Below, one piece after another: positions 7,957 to 14,617 of a stretch of 14,617 nucleotides of DNA. Position 1 is the first letter of the stretch. Each line of letters opens with the position of its first letter. Source of the DNA: Scleromatobacter sp045810285 (GTDB lineage Bacteria; Pseudomonadota; Gammaproteobacteria; Burkholderiales; Burkholderiaceae_C); contig JBJMWE010000210.1 in assembly GCA_045810285.1 (NCBI GenBank), positions 1-14,617 on the forward strand. The letters are read 5' to 3'. The notes under the pieces were generated by a model, which ran no database searches, was not told the origin of the DNA, and saw only the letters and a program-made list of their open reading frames with translations. Position numbers and translations under genes: made by a program.

Positions 7957-9534
7957 ATGACACCGATCCAGCGCATCCTCATCGTCGGCGGCGGCACCGC
8001 CGGCTGGCTCACCGCGGCCTTCCTCGCGAAGACGCTGGGCACCGCCGGCGGCGGACCACGCATCACGCTCGTCGAATCGGCCGACATCGGCATCGTGGGC
8101 GTCGGCGAGGGCACGTTCCCGTCGATCCGCGGCACGCTGGCGGCCATCGGCATCGACGAGGCGCGCTTCATCCGCGAATGCGACGCCACGTTCAAGCAAG
8201 GCGTGAAGTTCGTGGACTGGGCCGACGTGCCCGGCACGGTCGGCAACCATTATTTCCACCCGTTCAACGCACCCAGCCAGCGCCCCGGCGCGCCGGAATT
8301 GCTGCCCTACTGGCTGCTCGGCGAAGGCCGGCCGCGCGCCTTCGCGGACGCCGTGTCGATGCAGCAATGCGTGGCCGACGCCGCGCGTGCGCCCAAGCGC
8401 GCGAGCGACGCCGATTTCGCCGGCCCGATGAACTACGCGTACCACTTCGACGCCGGCAAGCTCGCCGCGCTGCTGGCCACGCATGCGAAGTCGCTGGGCG
8501 TCGCGCACGTGCTGGACACCGTCGAGCGCGTGGAGCTCGACGAGCGCGGCCACATCGGCGCCGTGGTGGGCCGCGCGAGCGGCGCGCTGACCGCCGACCT
8601 GTACGTCGACTGCACGGGCTTTCGCGCCGCGCTGATCGGCGCGGCGCTGGGCTCGCAGGCCAGGCGGCTGGACGACGTGCTGTTCGTCGACCGCGCGCTC
8701 GCCCTGCAGGTGCCCTATGCGGCCGCCGACACGCCCATCCCGTCGTACACGATCTCCACCGCGCACGAGGCCGGCTGGACGTGGGACATCGGCCTGCAGC
8801 AGCGGCGCGGCATCGGCTACGTCTATTCCAGCCGCCACACGAGCGACGAGCGTGCCGAACGCGTGCTGCGCGACTACATCGGCCCCGCCGCCGAGGGCCT
8901 GGCGCCGCGCGCGTTGAAGCTCGACGTCGGCTACCGCGAGCGCACGTGGATCGGCAACTGCGTGGCCGTGGGCCTGTCGGCCGGCTTCCTCGAGCCGCTG
9001 GAATCCTCGGGCATCGGCCTGATCGAGTTCGGCGCCTACCTGGTGGGCTACCTGCTGCCCGCCGTGGAGGACCTCGACACCGCCGCCGTCGCGTTCAACG
9101 AGATGATGACGGCGCGCTTCGAGCGCATCGTCGACTTCCTCAAGCTGCACTACGCCATCACGCGCCGCGACGACACCGCGTTTTGGCGCGACAACGCCGA
9201 CCCGGCGTCGTGGCCCCGCTCGCTGCGCGACAAGCTGGCGCTGTGGCGGAGCCGTCCGGCGCACCGGCTCGATTTCGTGGCCGATCTCGAGATGTACCCG
9301 TCGTCCAGCTGGCAGTACGTGTTGTACGGCATGGGGTATCCGACCGACCTGTCCGGCCGCCACGCCGCGTGGCCGCGCGTGGAGGACGCGCGCCGCGAGT
9401 TCGCGATGATCCCGCAGGTGGCGCAGCGCGCGCTGCAGGACCTGCCCGACCATCGCGCCCTCGTGCAGGCGATGGTGGCCCGCGCCGCGGCGAAGGCCGT
9501 CCCGACGATGCCCGCGATGCCCGTGCGCGCCTGA
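7957..9534 (+). CDS. Flavin-dependent halogenase-like protein (tryptophan halogenase family)
   Basis: A 525-residue member of the FAD-dependent tryptophan-halogenase family, probably cytoplasmic. Known enzymes use reduced FAD, O2 and halide to make HOCl or HOBr, which passes to an active-site lysine and halogenates electron-rich aromatics. Visible motifs: FAD-binding GGGTAGW (11-17) starting on the first beta strand, GVGEGTFPSI (48-57), the lysine in VKFVDW (Lys84, aligning with PrnA Lys79 from memory), DCTGFR (218-223), GWTWDIG (273-279) and FLEPLES with Glu349-Ser350 (matching the catalytic PrnA Glu346 region). The family motif WxWxIP has Gly in place of Pro here. No flavin reductase gene is in the window. 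The stop overlaps the LacI start as TGATG. Related proteins beside TonB receptors occur in Xanthomonas and Caulobacter relatives. Halogenase chemistry on free tryptophan is not implied; substrate is unknown. Confidence 0.88.
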   Translation: MTPIQRILIVGGGTAGWLTAAFLAKTLGTAGGGPRITLVESADIGIVGVGEGTFPSIRGTLAAIGIDEARFIRECDATFKQGVKFVDWADVPGTVGNHYFHPFNAPSQRPGAPELLPYWLLGEGRPRAFADAVSMQQCVADAARAPKRASDADFAGPMNYAYHFDAGKLAALLATHAKSLGVAHVLDTVERVELDERGHIGAVVGRASGALTADLYVDCTGFRAALIGAALGSQARRLDDVLFVDRALALQVPYAAADTPIPSYTISTAHEAGWTWDIGLQQRRGIGYVYSSRHTSDERAERVLRDYIGPAAEGLAPRALKLDVGYRERTWIGNCVAVGLSAGFLEPLESSGIGLIEFGAYLVGYLLPAVEDLDTAAVAFNEMMTARFERIVDFLKLHYAITRRDDTAFWRDNADPASWPRSLRDKLALWRSRPAHRLDFVADLEMYPSSSWQYVLYGMGYPTDLSGRHAAWPRVEDARREFAMIPQVAQRALQDLPDHRALVQAMVARAAAKAVPTMPAMPVRA

Positions 9535-10628
9535 TGTCGACGTCCCGCATCGCGACGCCGCCCGCCGGCGCCACCACGACCACCATCAGCGACGTCGCGC
9601 GCCAGGCCGGCGTGTCGATCAAGACGGTGTCGCGGGTGATGAACAACGAGCCGGGCGTGCGCGCCGACACCCGCGCGAAGGTGCTGCAGGTGATGACCGA
9701 CCTGCGCTACCGCCCCAGCCAGTCGGCGCGCAGCCTGGCCGGCGCGCGCTCGTTCCTGATCGGCCTGCTGTACTTCGACCCGAGCGCCGCGTTCGTCTCC
9801 GGCGTGCAGCAGGGGGCGACGATGCGCTGCCGCGAGGCCGGCTATCACCTGGTCGTCGAGTCGATGGACAACGACGCGCACGACCTCGGCGAGCAGGTGC
9901 ACCGCATGGTGTCCACGCTGCGACCCGACGGCATGATCCTGACGCCGCCGCTGTGCGACAACCCGCACGTGCTCAAGGCGCTGCACGAGAGCGGCACGCC
10001 CACGGTGCTGGTCTCGCCCGCCAGGCAGCGCAAGGACATGCCCAGCGTGCGCATCGACGACATCCACGCCGCCGAGGAGATCACCAACCTGCTGATCAGC
10101 CTCGGCCACCGCCGCATCGCGTTCATCCGCGGCGCCGCCGACCAGGCCGCCTCGGCGCTGCGCGAGCAGGGTTTCGTCAAGGCGATGAAGGCGGCGCGCG
10201 TGGACATCGCGCCCGAGCTCGTGATCGATGGCGATTTCCGCTTCGAGGCGGGCGTCGCGGCCACGCACCAGTTGCTCAAGCTGCGCCACCACCCCACCGC
10301 CGTCTTCGCCAGCAACGACGACATGGCGCTCGGCGTGCTGGCCGCGGCGCAGCGCCAGGGGCTGGCGATCCCCGGCGACCTGGCCATCGTCGGCTTCGAC
10401 GATTCGCCGGCCAGCAGCCTCGTCTGGCCGCCGCTGACGACGATGCGCCAGCCCACGCTGGCGATGGCGCGCATGGCGGTCGACCTGCTCATCGGCACGC
10501 GCACCGTGGAAGGCACGCCCGGCACGCGGACGTCGTCGGCGATGCAGCGCGTGCTGCCGCACGAGCTGGTGGTGCGCGATTCGACGGCCGCCCCGGCGCG
10601 CAAGGCACGGCGGGCGCCGCGCGCGTGA
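9534..10628 (+). CDS. LacI-family transcriptional repressor of the glycoside locus
   Basis: A 364-residue regulator. Residues 17-37 form the LacI helix-turn-helix (TISDVARQAGVSIKTVSRVMN), followed by the minor-groove hinge helix region RYRPSQSARSLAG (59-70) and a periplasmic-binding-protein-like effector domain (from about 72 to 350) with typical GHRRIAFIRG (191-200), FASNDDMALGVL (258-269) and IVGFDDSP (285-292). The 16-residue extension before the HTH is longer than in E. coli LacI. The ATG overlaps the halogenase stop by one base, so the two are co-translated. It most likely binds the twin TGACAnCGnTGTCA operators at 7797-7844 and represses both divergent operons until a sugar or glycoside, perhaps the imported one, binds. 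The basic tail KARRAPRA is unremarkable. Confidence 0.95.
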   Translation: MSTSRIATPPAGATTTTISDVARQAGVSIKTVSRVMNNEPGVRADTRAKVLQVMTDLRYRPSQSARSLAGARSFLIGLLYFDPSAAFVSGVQQGATMRCREAGYHLVVESMDNDAHDLGEQVHRMVSTLRPDGMILTPPLCDNPHVLKALHESGTPTVLVSPARQRKDMPSVRIDDIHAAEEITNLLISLGHRRIAFIRGAADQAASALREQGFVKAMKAARVDIAPELVIDGDFRFEAGVAATHQLLKLRHHPTAVFASNDDMALGVLAAAQRQGLAIPGDLAIVGFDDSPASSLVWPPLTTMRQPTLAMARMAVDLLIGTRTVEGTPGTRTSSAMQRVLPHELVVRDSTAAPARKARRAPRA

Positions 10629-10638
10629 CGAGTGTGAC

Positions 10639-10657
10639 GGCTTGTTGCGCAACAGCC
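10639..10657 (+). terminator. Weak hairpin after the LacI gene
   Basis: GGC, bulged T, then the 12-bp palindrome TGTTGCGCAACA (10643-10654), then GCC, 11 nt after the LacI stop. There is no U-tract, so termination is tentative; a dyad binding site is the alternative. The rest of the 169-nt gap up to 10797 contains the palindrome CCCAATTGGG (10679-10688) and no convincing promoter. Confidence 0.3.
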
Positions 10658-10797
10658 AGGGGCGCGCCGGTGCCCACCCCAATTGGGTGATGGTTAGCGC
10701 CGGCCGGACGCGAAAAAATGGCGACATGGAGGGTAGGGGACCGGTTCGCAGGCCGGGATCCTCTCCGATTCGAACAAACCCATCATCCAGGATCGCC

Positions 10798-11775
10798 ATG
10801 CGCCTCGCTCCCGCTCCCCTTCGCACGGTCGCCGCACTGTGCATCGCCCTCGTCGCCGCCGCGCACCAGCCGGCGATGGCCGCAGATGCCGGCAGCCCGC
10901 TCCCGGCCGGCGCCCTGACCGCCGCCCAGCACTTCGCGCTCGTGCGCCCCGCCGCCCCCGCGGCGCAGCCGGCCACGACCGCGCGCACGGCCACCGCCGT
11001 CGACGCCAACGCGCCGACGCTGCGCTCGCTCAGCGCCGCCCTGTTCGTGGACGCGACCGCCGACATCCCGCAACTGCTCGTGAACGTCAAGGCGACGGAC
11101 GACGCCTCGGGCGCCTACTACCTCACCGTGGAGGCCACCGGCCCCAACGGCCAGAAGAAGTACGGCAACCTCGGCCCGCAGTTCCCCGTGCCGACGCTCG
11201 CCGGCACGCTGGCGCTGCGCTTCGGCCCGCACGACGCGCCCGGGCTGTGGCAGGTCACCGCGGTGGAGGTCGGCGACGGCGCCGGCAACTTCCACGACTA
11301 CGACGCGCAGCAGCTCGCCGCGCTGGGCAACACGCGCTTCTGGGTGCAGAACAGCTTTGCCAAGTACCTCGACAACACGGCGCCCGTGCTGCAGTCCGCC
11401 ACCATCCTGACCCCGTCGGTGTCGCTGGCCGGCGGCAACTCGATCACCGTGGGCGCCCAGGTCGTCGCCACCGATGCGGGCAATCCCGCCCCCACCGGCG
11501 TGCAGCTGGCCGAGCTCGTGTTCTGCTCGCTCGCCGACAACAACTGCTTCAGCATGGTGCAGGCCGACTCCGTCGAGGGCCGCCGCTCCACCACGCTGAT
11601 GCCGGCCGTCGGCGTCGCGGGCCCCGGTTACGCGCCGGGCGACTACCTGCTGTACTACGTGCACCTGACCGACTGGGCCGGCAACGAAAGCTTCGTCGTC
11701 GGCACCGAATTCGGTGGCAGCACGGACTTCTCCAGGCTGATGGCCGCCGGCCACAAGATCACGCTGCTGCCCTGA
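10798..11775 (+). CDS. Secreted protein of unknown function with two DxAGN beta-sandwich-like repeats
   Basis: I do not recognise this 325-residue protein as a named family. Start ATG 10798 has AGGA 6 nt upstream; the frame is open further upstream but without a ribosome site. Residues 1-28 form a signal peptide ending in QPAMA, so it is exported. An Ala/Pro-rich linker (about 30-70) precedes two similar units. Unit 1 runs from NAPTLRSLS (71) to DGAGN (160-164); unit 2 from TAPVLQSATI (194) to DWAGN (292-296). Both begin with an AP-x-L strand and end with an aromatic or hydrophobic strand before D-x-A-G-N, which resembles bacterial Ig-like or calcium-binding beta-sandwich domains. Unit 2 holds two Cys (243 and 250) that could form a disulphide. 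No catalytic motif, membrane anchor or sorting signal is seen. It appears monocistronic. Confidence 0.85.
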   Translation: MRLAPAPLRTVAALCIALVAAAHQPAMAADAGSPLPAGALTAAQHFALVRPAAPAAQPATTARTATAVDANAPTLRSLSAALFVDATADIPQLLVNVKATDDASGAYYLTVEATGPNGQKKYGNLGPQFPVPTLAGTLALRFGPHDAPGLWQVTAVEVGDGAGNFHDYDAQQLAALGNTRFWVQNSFAKYLDNTAPVLQSATILTPSVSLAGGNSITVGAQVVATDAGNPAPTGVQLAELVFCSLADNNCFSMVQADSVEGRRSTTLMPAVGVAGPGYAPGDYLLYYVHLTDWAGNESFVVGTEFGGSTDFSRLMAAGHKITLLP

Positions 11776-11783
11776 GGAGGGCA

Positions 11784-11817
11784 CGCGCGCCCGGGTCGCA
11801 ACAGCGCCGGGCGCGCG
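11784..11817 (+). terminator. GC-rich hairpin after the secreted-protein gene
   Basis: A perfect 11-bp stem, CGCGCGCCCGG (11784-11794) with CCGGGCGCGCG (11807-11817), and a 12-nt loop, starting 8 nt after the stop codon. No U-run follows, so it is a terminator-like or mRNA-end-protecting stem rather than a classical intrinsic terminator. Confidence 0.5.
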
Positions 11818-11884
11818 CGCAGCGGCCATTCCGGATGCCCGCCGCGGCGTCCCGCAGCGGGCGAACCACCGACAATCGACGTCG

Positions 11885-12601
11885 ATGGATTCGCCCGATG
11901 CCTTTTCCCTGCGCGTGCTGCACGCGGACGACGCGATCGTCGCGATCGACAAGCCCGCCGGCCTGCTGGTGCATCGCTCGTCGCTGGACGCGCACGAGAC
12001 GCGCAGCGCGGCCGAGCTCCTGCGCACGCAGCTCGGCGTGCCGGTGTGGCTGCTGCACCGGCTCGACAAGGCGACCTCCGGCGTGCTGGCGTTCGCGCTG
12101 AACCCCACGGTCGCGGCCGCCCTCGGCAAGGCCTTCGAGTCCGGCGCCGTGCGCAAGCGCTATCTCGCACTCGTGCGCGGCTGGCCGGACGCCAAAGGCG
12201 AGATCGACTATCCCCTGGCGCGCGACCCCGAGCTGCCATCCACCGGCCAGCCGCGGCTGGCCGCCGTCACGCGCTGGCGCCGCCTCGCCTGCTTCGAATG
12301 GCCGTTCCCCGACGGCCGCCACGCGACGAGCCGCTACGCGCTGGTCGAGGTCGAACCGCTGTCCGGCCGCCGCCACCAGATCCGTCGCCACTTCAAGCAC
12401 CTCGCGCATCCGCTGGTGGGCGACACCACGCACGGCAAGGGCGCGCACAACCGCGCGGTCGCGGCCTGGCTGGGGACGTCGCAGTTGTGGCTGCATGCCA
12501 CGCGTCTGGAGCTGCCGCCCGTCGATGGCCGGCCGGGGCTGGCGATCGAGTCGGAACCCGGCGCGCAATGGCACCGCCTGATGGCTGGCGCCCCGGCTTG
12601 A
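11885..12601 (+). CDS. truC: tRNA pseudouridine synthase, RluA family, TruC-like
   Basis: An enzyme that isomerises uridine to pseudouridine in RNA; the TruC type modifies U65 in the T-stem of certain tRNAs. The 238-residue protein opens with VLHADDAIVAIDKPAGLLVHRS (about 11-32), the RluA-family start. Its catalytic motif is HRLDKATSG (58-66) with Asp61. RRHQIRRHFKHLAHPLVGDTTHG, then GKGAHNR, marks the TruC subgroup, since RluA/RluC/RluD have R-T-H-Q-I-R-V-H instead. There is no N-terminal S4 domain, as expected for TruC. E. coli TruC is about 260 residues, so the length fits. ATG 11885 begins 109 nt after the preceding gene, and an SD-like sequence is not obvious. It is unrelated to the sugar locus and converges on the oxidoreductase gene. 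Confidence 0.88.
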   Translation: MDSPDAFSLRVLHADDAIVAIDKPAGLLVHRSSLDAHETRSAAELLRTQLGVPVWLLHRLDKATSGVLAFALNPTVAAALGKAFESGAVRKRYLALVRGWPDAKGEIDYPLARDPELPSTGQPRLAAVTRWRRLACFEWPFPDGRHATSRYALVEVEPLSGRRHQIRRHFKHLAHPLVGDTTHGKGAHNRAVAAWLGTSQLWLHATRLELPPVDGRPGLAIESEPGAQWHRLMAGAPA

Positions 12602-12624
12602 TGCCGCGCCACGCGCAGCGGGCG

Positions 12625-12640
12625 CGCGCCTGCAGGCGCG
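12625..12640. terminator. Palindrome between convergent genes, possible bidirectional terminator
   Basis: CGCGCCTGCAGGCGCG is a perfect 16-bp palindrome in the 76-nt gap between the convergent TruC-like and oxidoreductase genes. It could fold as a stem on either transcript. No T-tract flanks it, so the call is tentative. Confidence 0.35.
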
Positions 12641-12677
12641 GCCCGGCGTCGACCCGCACCGGCTCGACGGACGTCCC

Positions 12678-13673
12678 TCAGTGCCCGGGCGTGATCAGGA
12701 TCTTGCCCTGGCGCTCGCCGGCGGCCGCGGCTGCCACGGCCTCCTTGACCTGTTCCACGCCGTAGGTGGCCTGGATGGGCGTGCCCAGCTTTCCCGCGGC
12801 GATCAGGCCGGCCAGCTCGGTCAGCAAGGCGACCTGCCGGGACTGCGGGGCCGTCTTGAACCAGCGCGCCAGCCAGAAGCCCTTGAGCGTCACGTCCTTG
12901 AAGATCAGTTCGCGCGGGGTCACGATGCAGGGCTCGCCGCTCAGCGCGCCATAGTTGACGATGCTGGCGCCCTCGGCCAGCGCCTGCGCCAGGCGCATGG
13001 TGGCCTTGCCGCCGACGGCATCGATGCCCAGCTTGACGGGGGCGCCGTTCGTGGCCGCCTTGACGCGCTCCGCGAGATCGTCGCCGTCCACCAGCACCAC
13101 GTCGCCCCCCTGGGCCGCCACGCTGGCCACGGCGGAATCGCGACGCACGACGTTGACCGTCCTGAACCCGCGCAGCCCGGCCAACTGGACGACGTAGCTG
13201 CCCACGCCGGAGTTGGCGCCGTTCTGGATGATCCAGTCGCCGGGCTGCAGCTCGGCGAAGTCGCTCAGGAGCAACGAGGCGGTGGGCGGGTTGACCGTCA
13301 GCATGGCCAGTTGCCGCACGTCGGCATCGCCGGGCAGCGGGAGGAGGCGGTTCGCGGGAACCACGACGTGCGTCGCCCACGTGCCGGCGCCGGCAGGCAG
13401 CAGCACGGTCTGGCCCACGGCCGGGCCCTGGGAATCCGGGCCCAGCTCGACGACGCGCCCCACGCCTTCGCTGCCGCCCACGGCGGGCAGCGGCGGAAGC
13501 ATGCCGTACTGGCCGGTCAGCATCAGCACGTCGCTCGGGTTGATGGGCGCGGCCAGCACGGCCACCAGGGCCTGCCCGGCGGCCAGCGCGGGGCGCTCGA
13601 ACGGGACGGCGGCGATCACGTCCTGCGGGACCGGGCCGCGTTGCGTGTACTGGGCTTTGAGCATGCGAGTCAT
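12678..13673 (-). CDS. Zinc-independent medium-chain reductase, MECR/Etr1-like (enoyl thioester reductase or quinone oxidoreductase)
   Basis: A cytosolic NADPH-dependent reductase of the medium-chain dehydrogenase/reductase superfamily, 331 residues from ATG 13673 (a second Met lies three codons later; the frame is also open to 13757 but without support). Visible elements: INPSDVLMLTGQYG (44-57) with Tyr56 in the position of the catalytic Tyr of 2-enoyl thioester reductases, PPLPAVGGSEGVGRVVELG (60-78), nucleotide-binding ANSGVGSYVVQLA (153-165), RTVNVVRRD (171-179; Arg likely selects NADPH) and GFWLARWFK (265-273), typical of MECR/Etr1. The zinc-binding Cys cluster of alcohol dehydrogenases is absent. 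The family reduces trans-2-enoyl-thioesters or activated alkenes/quinones; the substrate here is unknown. It is divergent from the LysR gene, which may control it. Confidence 0.9.
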   Translation of the reverse strand: MTRMLKAQYTQRGPVPQDVIAAVPFERPALAAGQALVAVLAAPINPSDVLMLTGQYGMLPPLPAVGGSEGVGRVVELGPDSQGPAVGQTVLLPAGAGTWATHVVVPANRLLPLPGDADVRQLAMLTVNPPTASLLLSDFAELQPGDWIIQNGANSGVGSYVVQLAGLRGFRTVNVVRRDSAVASVAAQGGDVVLVDGDDLAERVKAATNGAPVKLGIDAVGGKATMRLAQALAEGASIVNYGALSGEPCIVTPRELIFKDVTLKGFWLARWFKTAPQSRQVALLTELAGLIAAGKLGTPIQATYGVEQVKEAVAAAAAGERQGKILITPGH

Positions 13674-13739
13674 GGGGTTGCTGCCGCCGTGGTCGGCGCC
13701 GGGTGTTGCGATGGGCGAATCGTAGAGAGGCCGCCGGTT

Positions 13740-13767
13740 TTGCGGAATACGCCGCATTCGCTAAAAT
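13740..13767 (+). promoter_or_regulatory. Predicted promoter of the LysR gene
   Basis: TTGCGG (13740-13745) is followed after 16 nt by TAAAAT (13762-13767, 5 of 6 to TATAAT). It is the most AT-rich stretch in the divergent gap 13674-13802 and lies 35 nt before the LysR ATG. I did not find an equally good promoter for the oxidoreductase on the other strand. Confidence 0.5.
13745..13759. promoter_or_regulatory. Candidate LysR-type binding dyad
   Basis: GAAT-N7-ATTC (GAATACGCCGCATTC) is a short dyad within the spacer of the predicted LysR promoter. LysR-type regulators bind interrupted dyads in such divergent gaps and commonly repress their own gene. The match is short and may be chance. Confidence 0.35.
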
Positions 13768-13802
13768 CTCTTGCCGAAAAGACAACAATTGGCCTCGGAA
13801 CC

Positions 13803-14617
13803 ATGGACAAGCTGCGCGCGCTGCAATACCTGGTCAAGGTGGCCGACACGCTGAGCTTCTCGCGCACGGCCCGCGCCTTCGGCGTGCCGGCCTCGTCCAT
13901 CTCGCGCCGCATCACCGATCTCGAGGCCGCGCTCGGCGTGCAGCTCCTGCATCGCACCACGCGCACCGTGCGGCTGACGGAGGTCGGCGCGCGCTACCTG
14001 GAAGAGGTCCGCGCCGGCCTGGCCCAGCTCGCGGACGCCGACGAACTGGTGGGCCAGAGCAGCACCACCCCGAGCGGCACGCTGCGCATCAGCGCCATGC
14101 CGGGCTACGGGGCGCTGCTGCTGATGCCCGCGCTGCAGGAATTCAGCGAGCGCTACCCCGACATCGTGCTGGACGTGCACCTGAGCGACGCGCTCGTCGA
14201 GCTCGGCCGCGACCAGATCGACATCGCCATCCGCGGCGGCCGCGAGCCCCAGGACCGCGTGGTGGCGCGCCGGCTGGATCCGAACCGCTTCGTCCTCGCC
14301 GCCTCGCCACCGTACCTGGCGCGCATGGGCACGCCGCGCACCCTGGCCGACCTGCCAGGGCACCGCGCGCTGATGTACCGCGGGCCCAACGCCATCATCA
14401 AGTGGCAGGGCCTGGACGAGGACGGCTGGCACGAGATCCCCGTCTCGCCGGCCTTCATCAGCAACGACGGCTCGGCCCTGATCGCGATGGCCTGCCGGCA
14501 CCACGGCCTCGTCCTGCTGTCGGAGTGGGGCCTGCGGAGCGCCCTCGATCGCGGCGAGCTCGTGCCGGTGGTGCTCGACCGGCCCGTGTCCGTCGGCCGC
14601 GGTGGTGAAGCCGGCAT
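13803..14617 (+). CDS. LysR-family transcriptional regulator, C-terminus outside window
   Basis: The first 271 residues of a LysR-type regulator of about 300. The N-terminal winged helix-turn-helix spans residues 1-60: MDKLRALQYLVKVADTLSF, then SRTARAFGVPASSISRRITDLEAALG and LLHRTTRTVRLTEVG. The effector domain begins near GTLRISAMPGYG (about 91-102), with IDIAIRGGREPQDRVVARRL, and the region AFISNDGSALIAMACRHHGLVLLSEW matches the usual C-terminal subdomain of the CrgA/DsdC-like betaproteobacterial LysR group. No stop occurs before the window end. The gene is divergent from the MECR-like reductase with a 129-nt gap, the classical layout of a LysR regulator and its target. Effector is unknown. 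ATG 13803 has only a weak GGAA upstream. Confidence 0.93.
   Translation, partial: MDKLRALQYLVKVADTLSFSRTARAFGVPASSISRRITDLEAALGVQLLHRTTRTVRLTEVGARYLEEVRAGLAQLADADELVGQSSTTPSGTLRISAMPGYGALLLMPALQEFSERYPDIVLDVHLSDALVELGRDQIDIAIRGGREPQDRVVARRLDPNRFVLAASPPYLARMGTPRTLADLPGHRALMYRGPNAIIKWQGLDEDGWHEIPVSPAFISNDGSALIAMACRHHGLVLLSEWGLRSALDRGELVPVVLDRPVSVGRGGEAG

Noticed and set aside
7830..9533. N-terminal extension of the LacI frame upstream to 7830
   Set aside because: The frame is open by chance inside the halogenase gene. The extension is Arg-rich without motifs, and the LacI HTH begins 16 residues after ATG 9534, as expected for the family.
10735..10775. Segment with GGTTCG and GATTCGAAC resembling tRNA T-arm pieces
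   Set aside because: No acceptor stem, D-arm or anticodon arm can be paired around it.

Overview
The window is about 68% G+C by eye and has the dense, GC-rich coding style of a Gram-negative proteobacterium. A TonB-dependent outer-membrane receptor confirms an outer membrane. The TruC-like, LysR and MECR-like proteins, together with a LacI/TonB-receptor/flavin-halogenase cassette, suggest a betaproteobacterium of the order Burkholderiales (Roseateles/Mitsuaria-like). Xanthomonadales is the main alternative; this placement is recall-based and moderate in confidence.

Left part (1-7544, all minus strand): a glycoside uptake and hydrolysis operon read right to left. It encodes a TonB-dependent receptor, a periplasmic sugar-binding protein, two CUT1 permeases (MalF-like then MalG-like), a GH1 beta-glucosidase and a MalK-type ATPase cut by the window edge. 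From the binding protein to the ATPase the genes overlap or nearly touch (3-nt gap, 14-nt overlap, ATGA overlap, TAG directly followed by ATG). A 159-nt gap with a strong hairpin separates the receptor from the binding protein.

Centre (7545-10628): a divergent control region with two oppositely oriented copies of a LacI-type operator (TGACAnCGnTGTCA). Each copy is built into a promoter-like element, and a tandem AACGGTAAT repeat lies between them. To the right, on the plus strand, a flavin-dependent 'tryptophan halogenase' family protein and a LacI regulator form a coupled pair (TGATG overlap). The simplest reading is one LacI-controlled regulon: outer-membrane capture of a beta-glucoside, ABC import, cytosolic cleavage by GH1, and possibly flavin-dependent modification of an aromatic aglycone. 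The last step is inference.

Right part (10629-14617): apparently ordinary, unrelated genes. They are a secreted protein with two D-x-A-G-N beta-sandwich-like repeats, a TruC-type tRNA pseudouridine synthase, a convergent zinc-independent enoyl reductase/quinone oxidoreductase (MECR-like), and a divergently transcribed LysR regulator cut by the window end. I saw no rRNA, tRNA, CRISPR array, insertion sequence or prophage gene.
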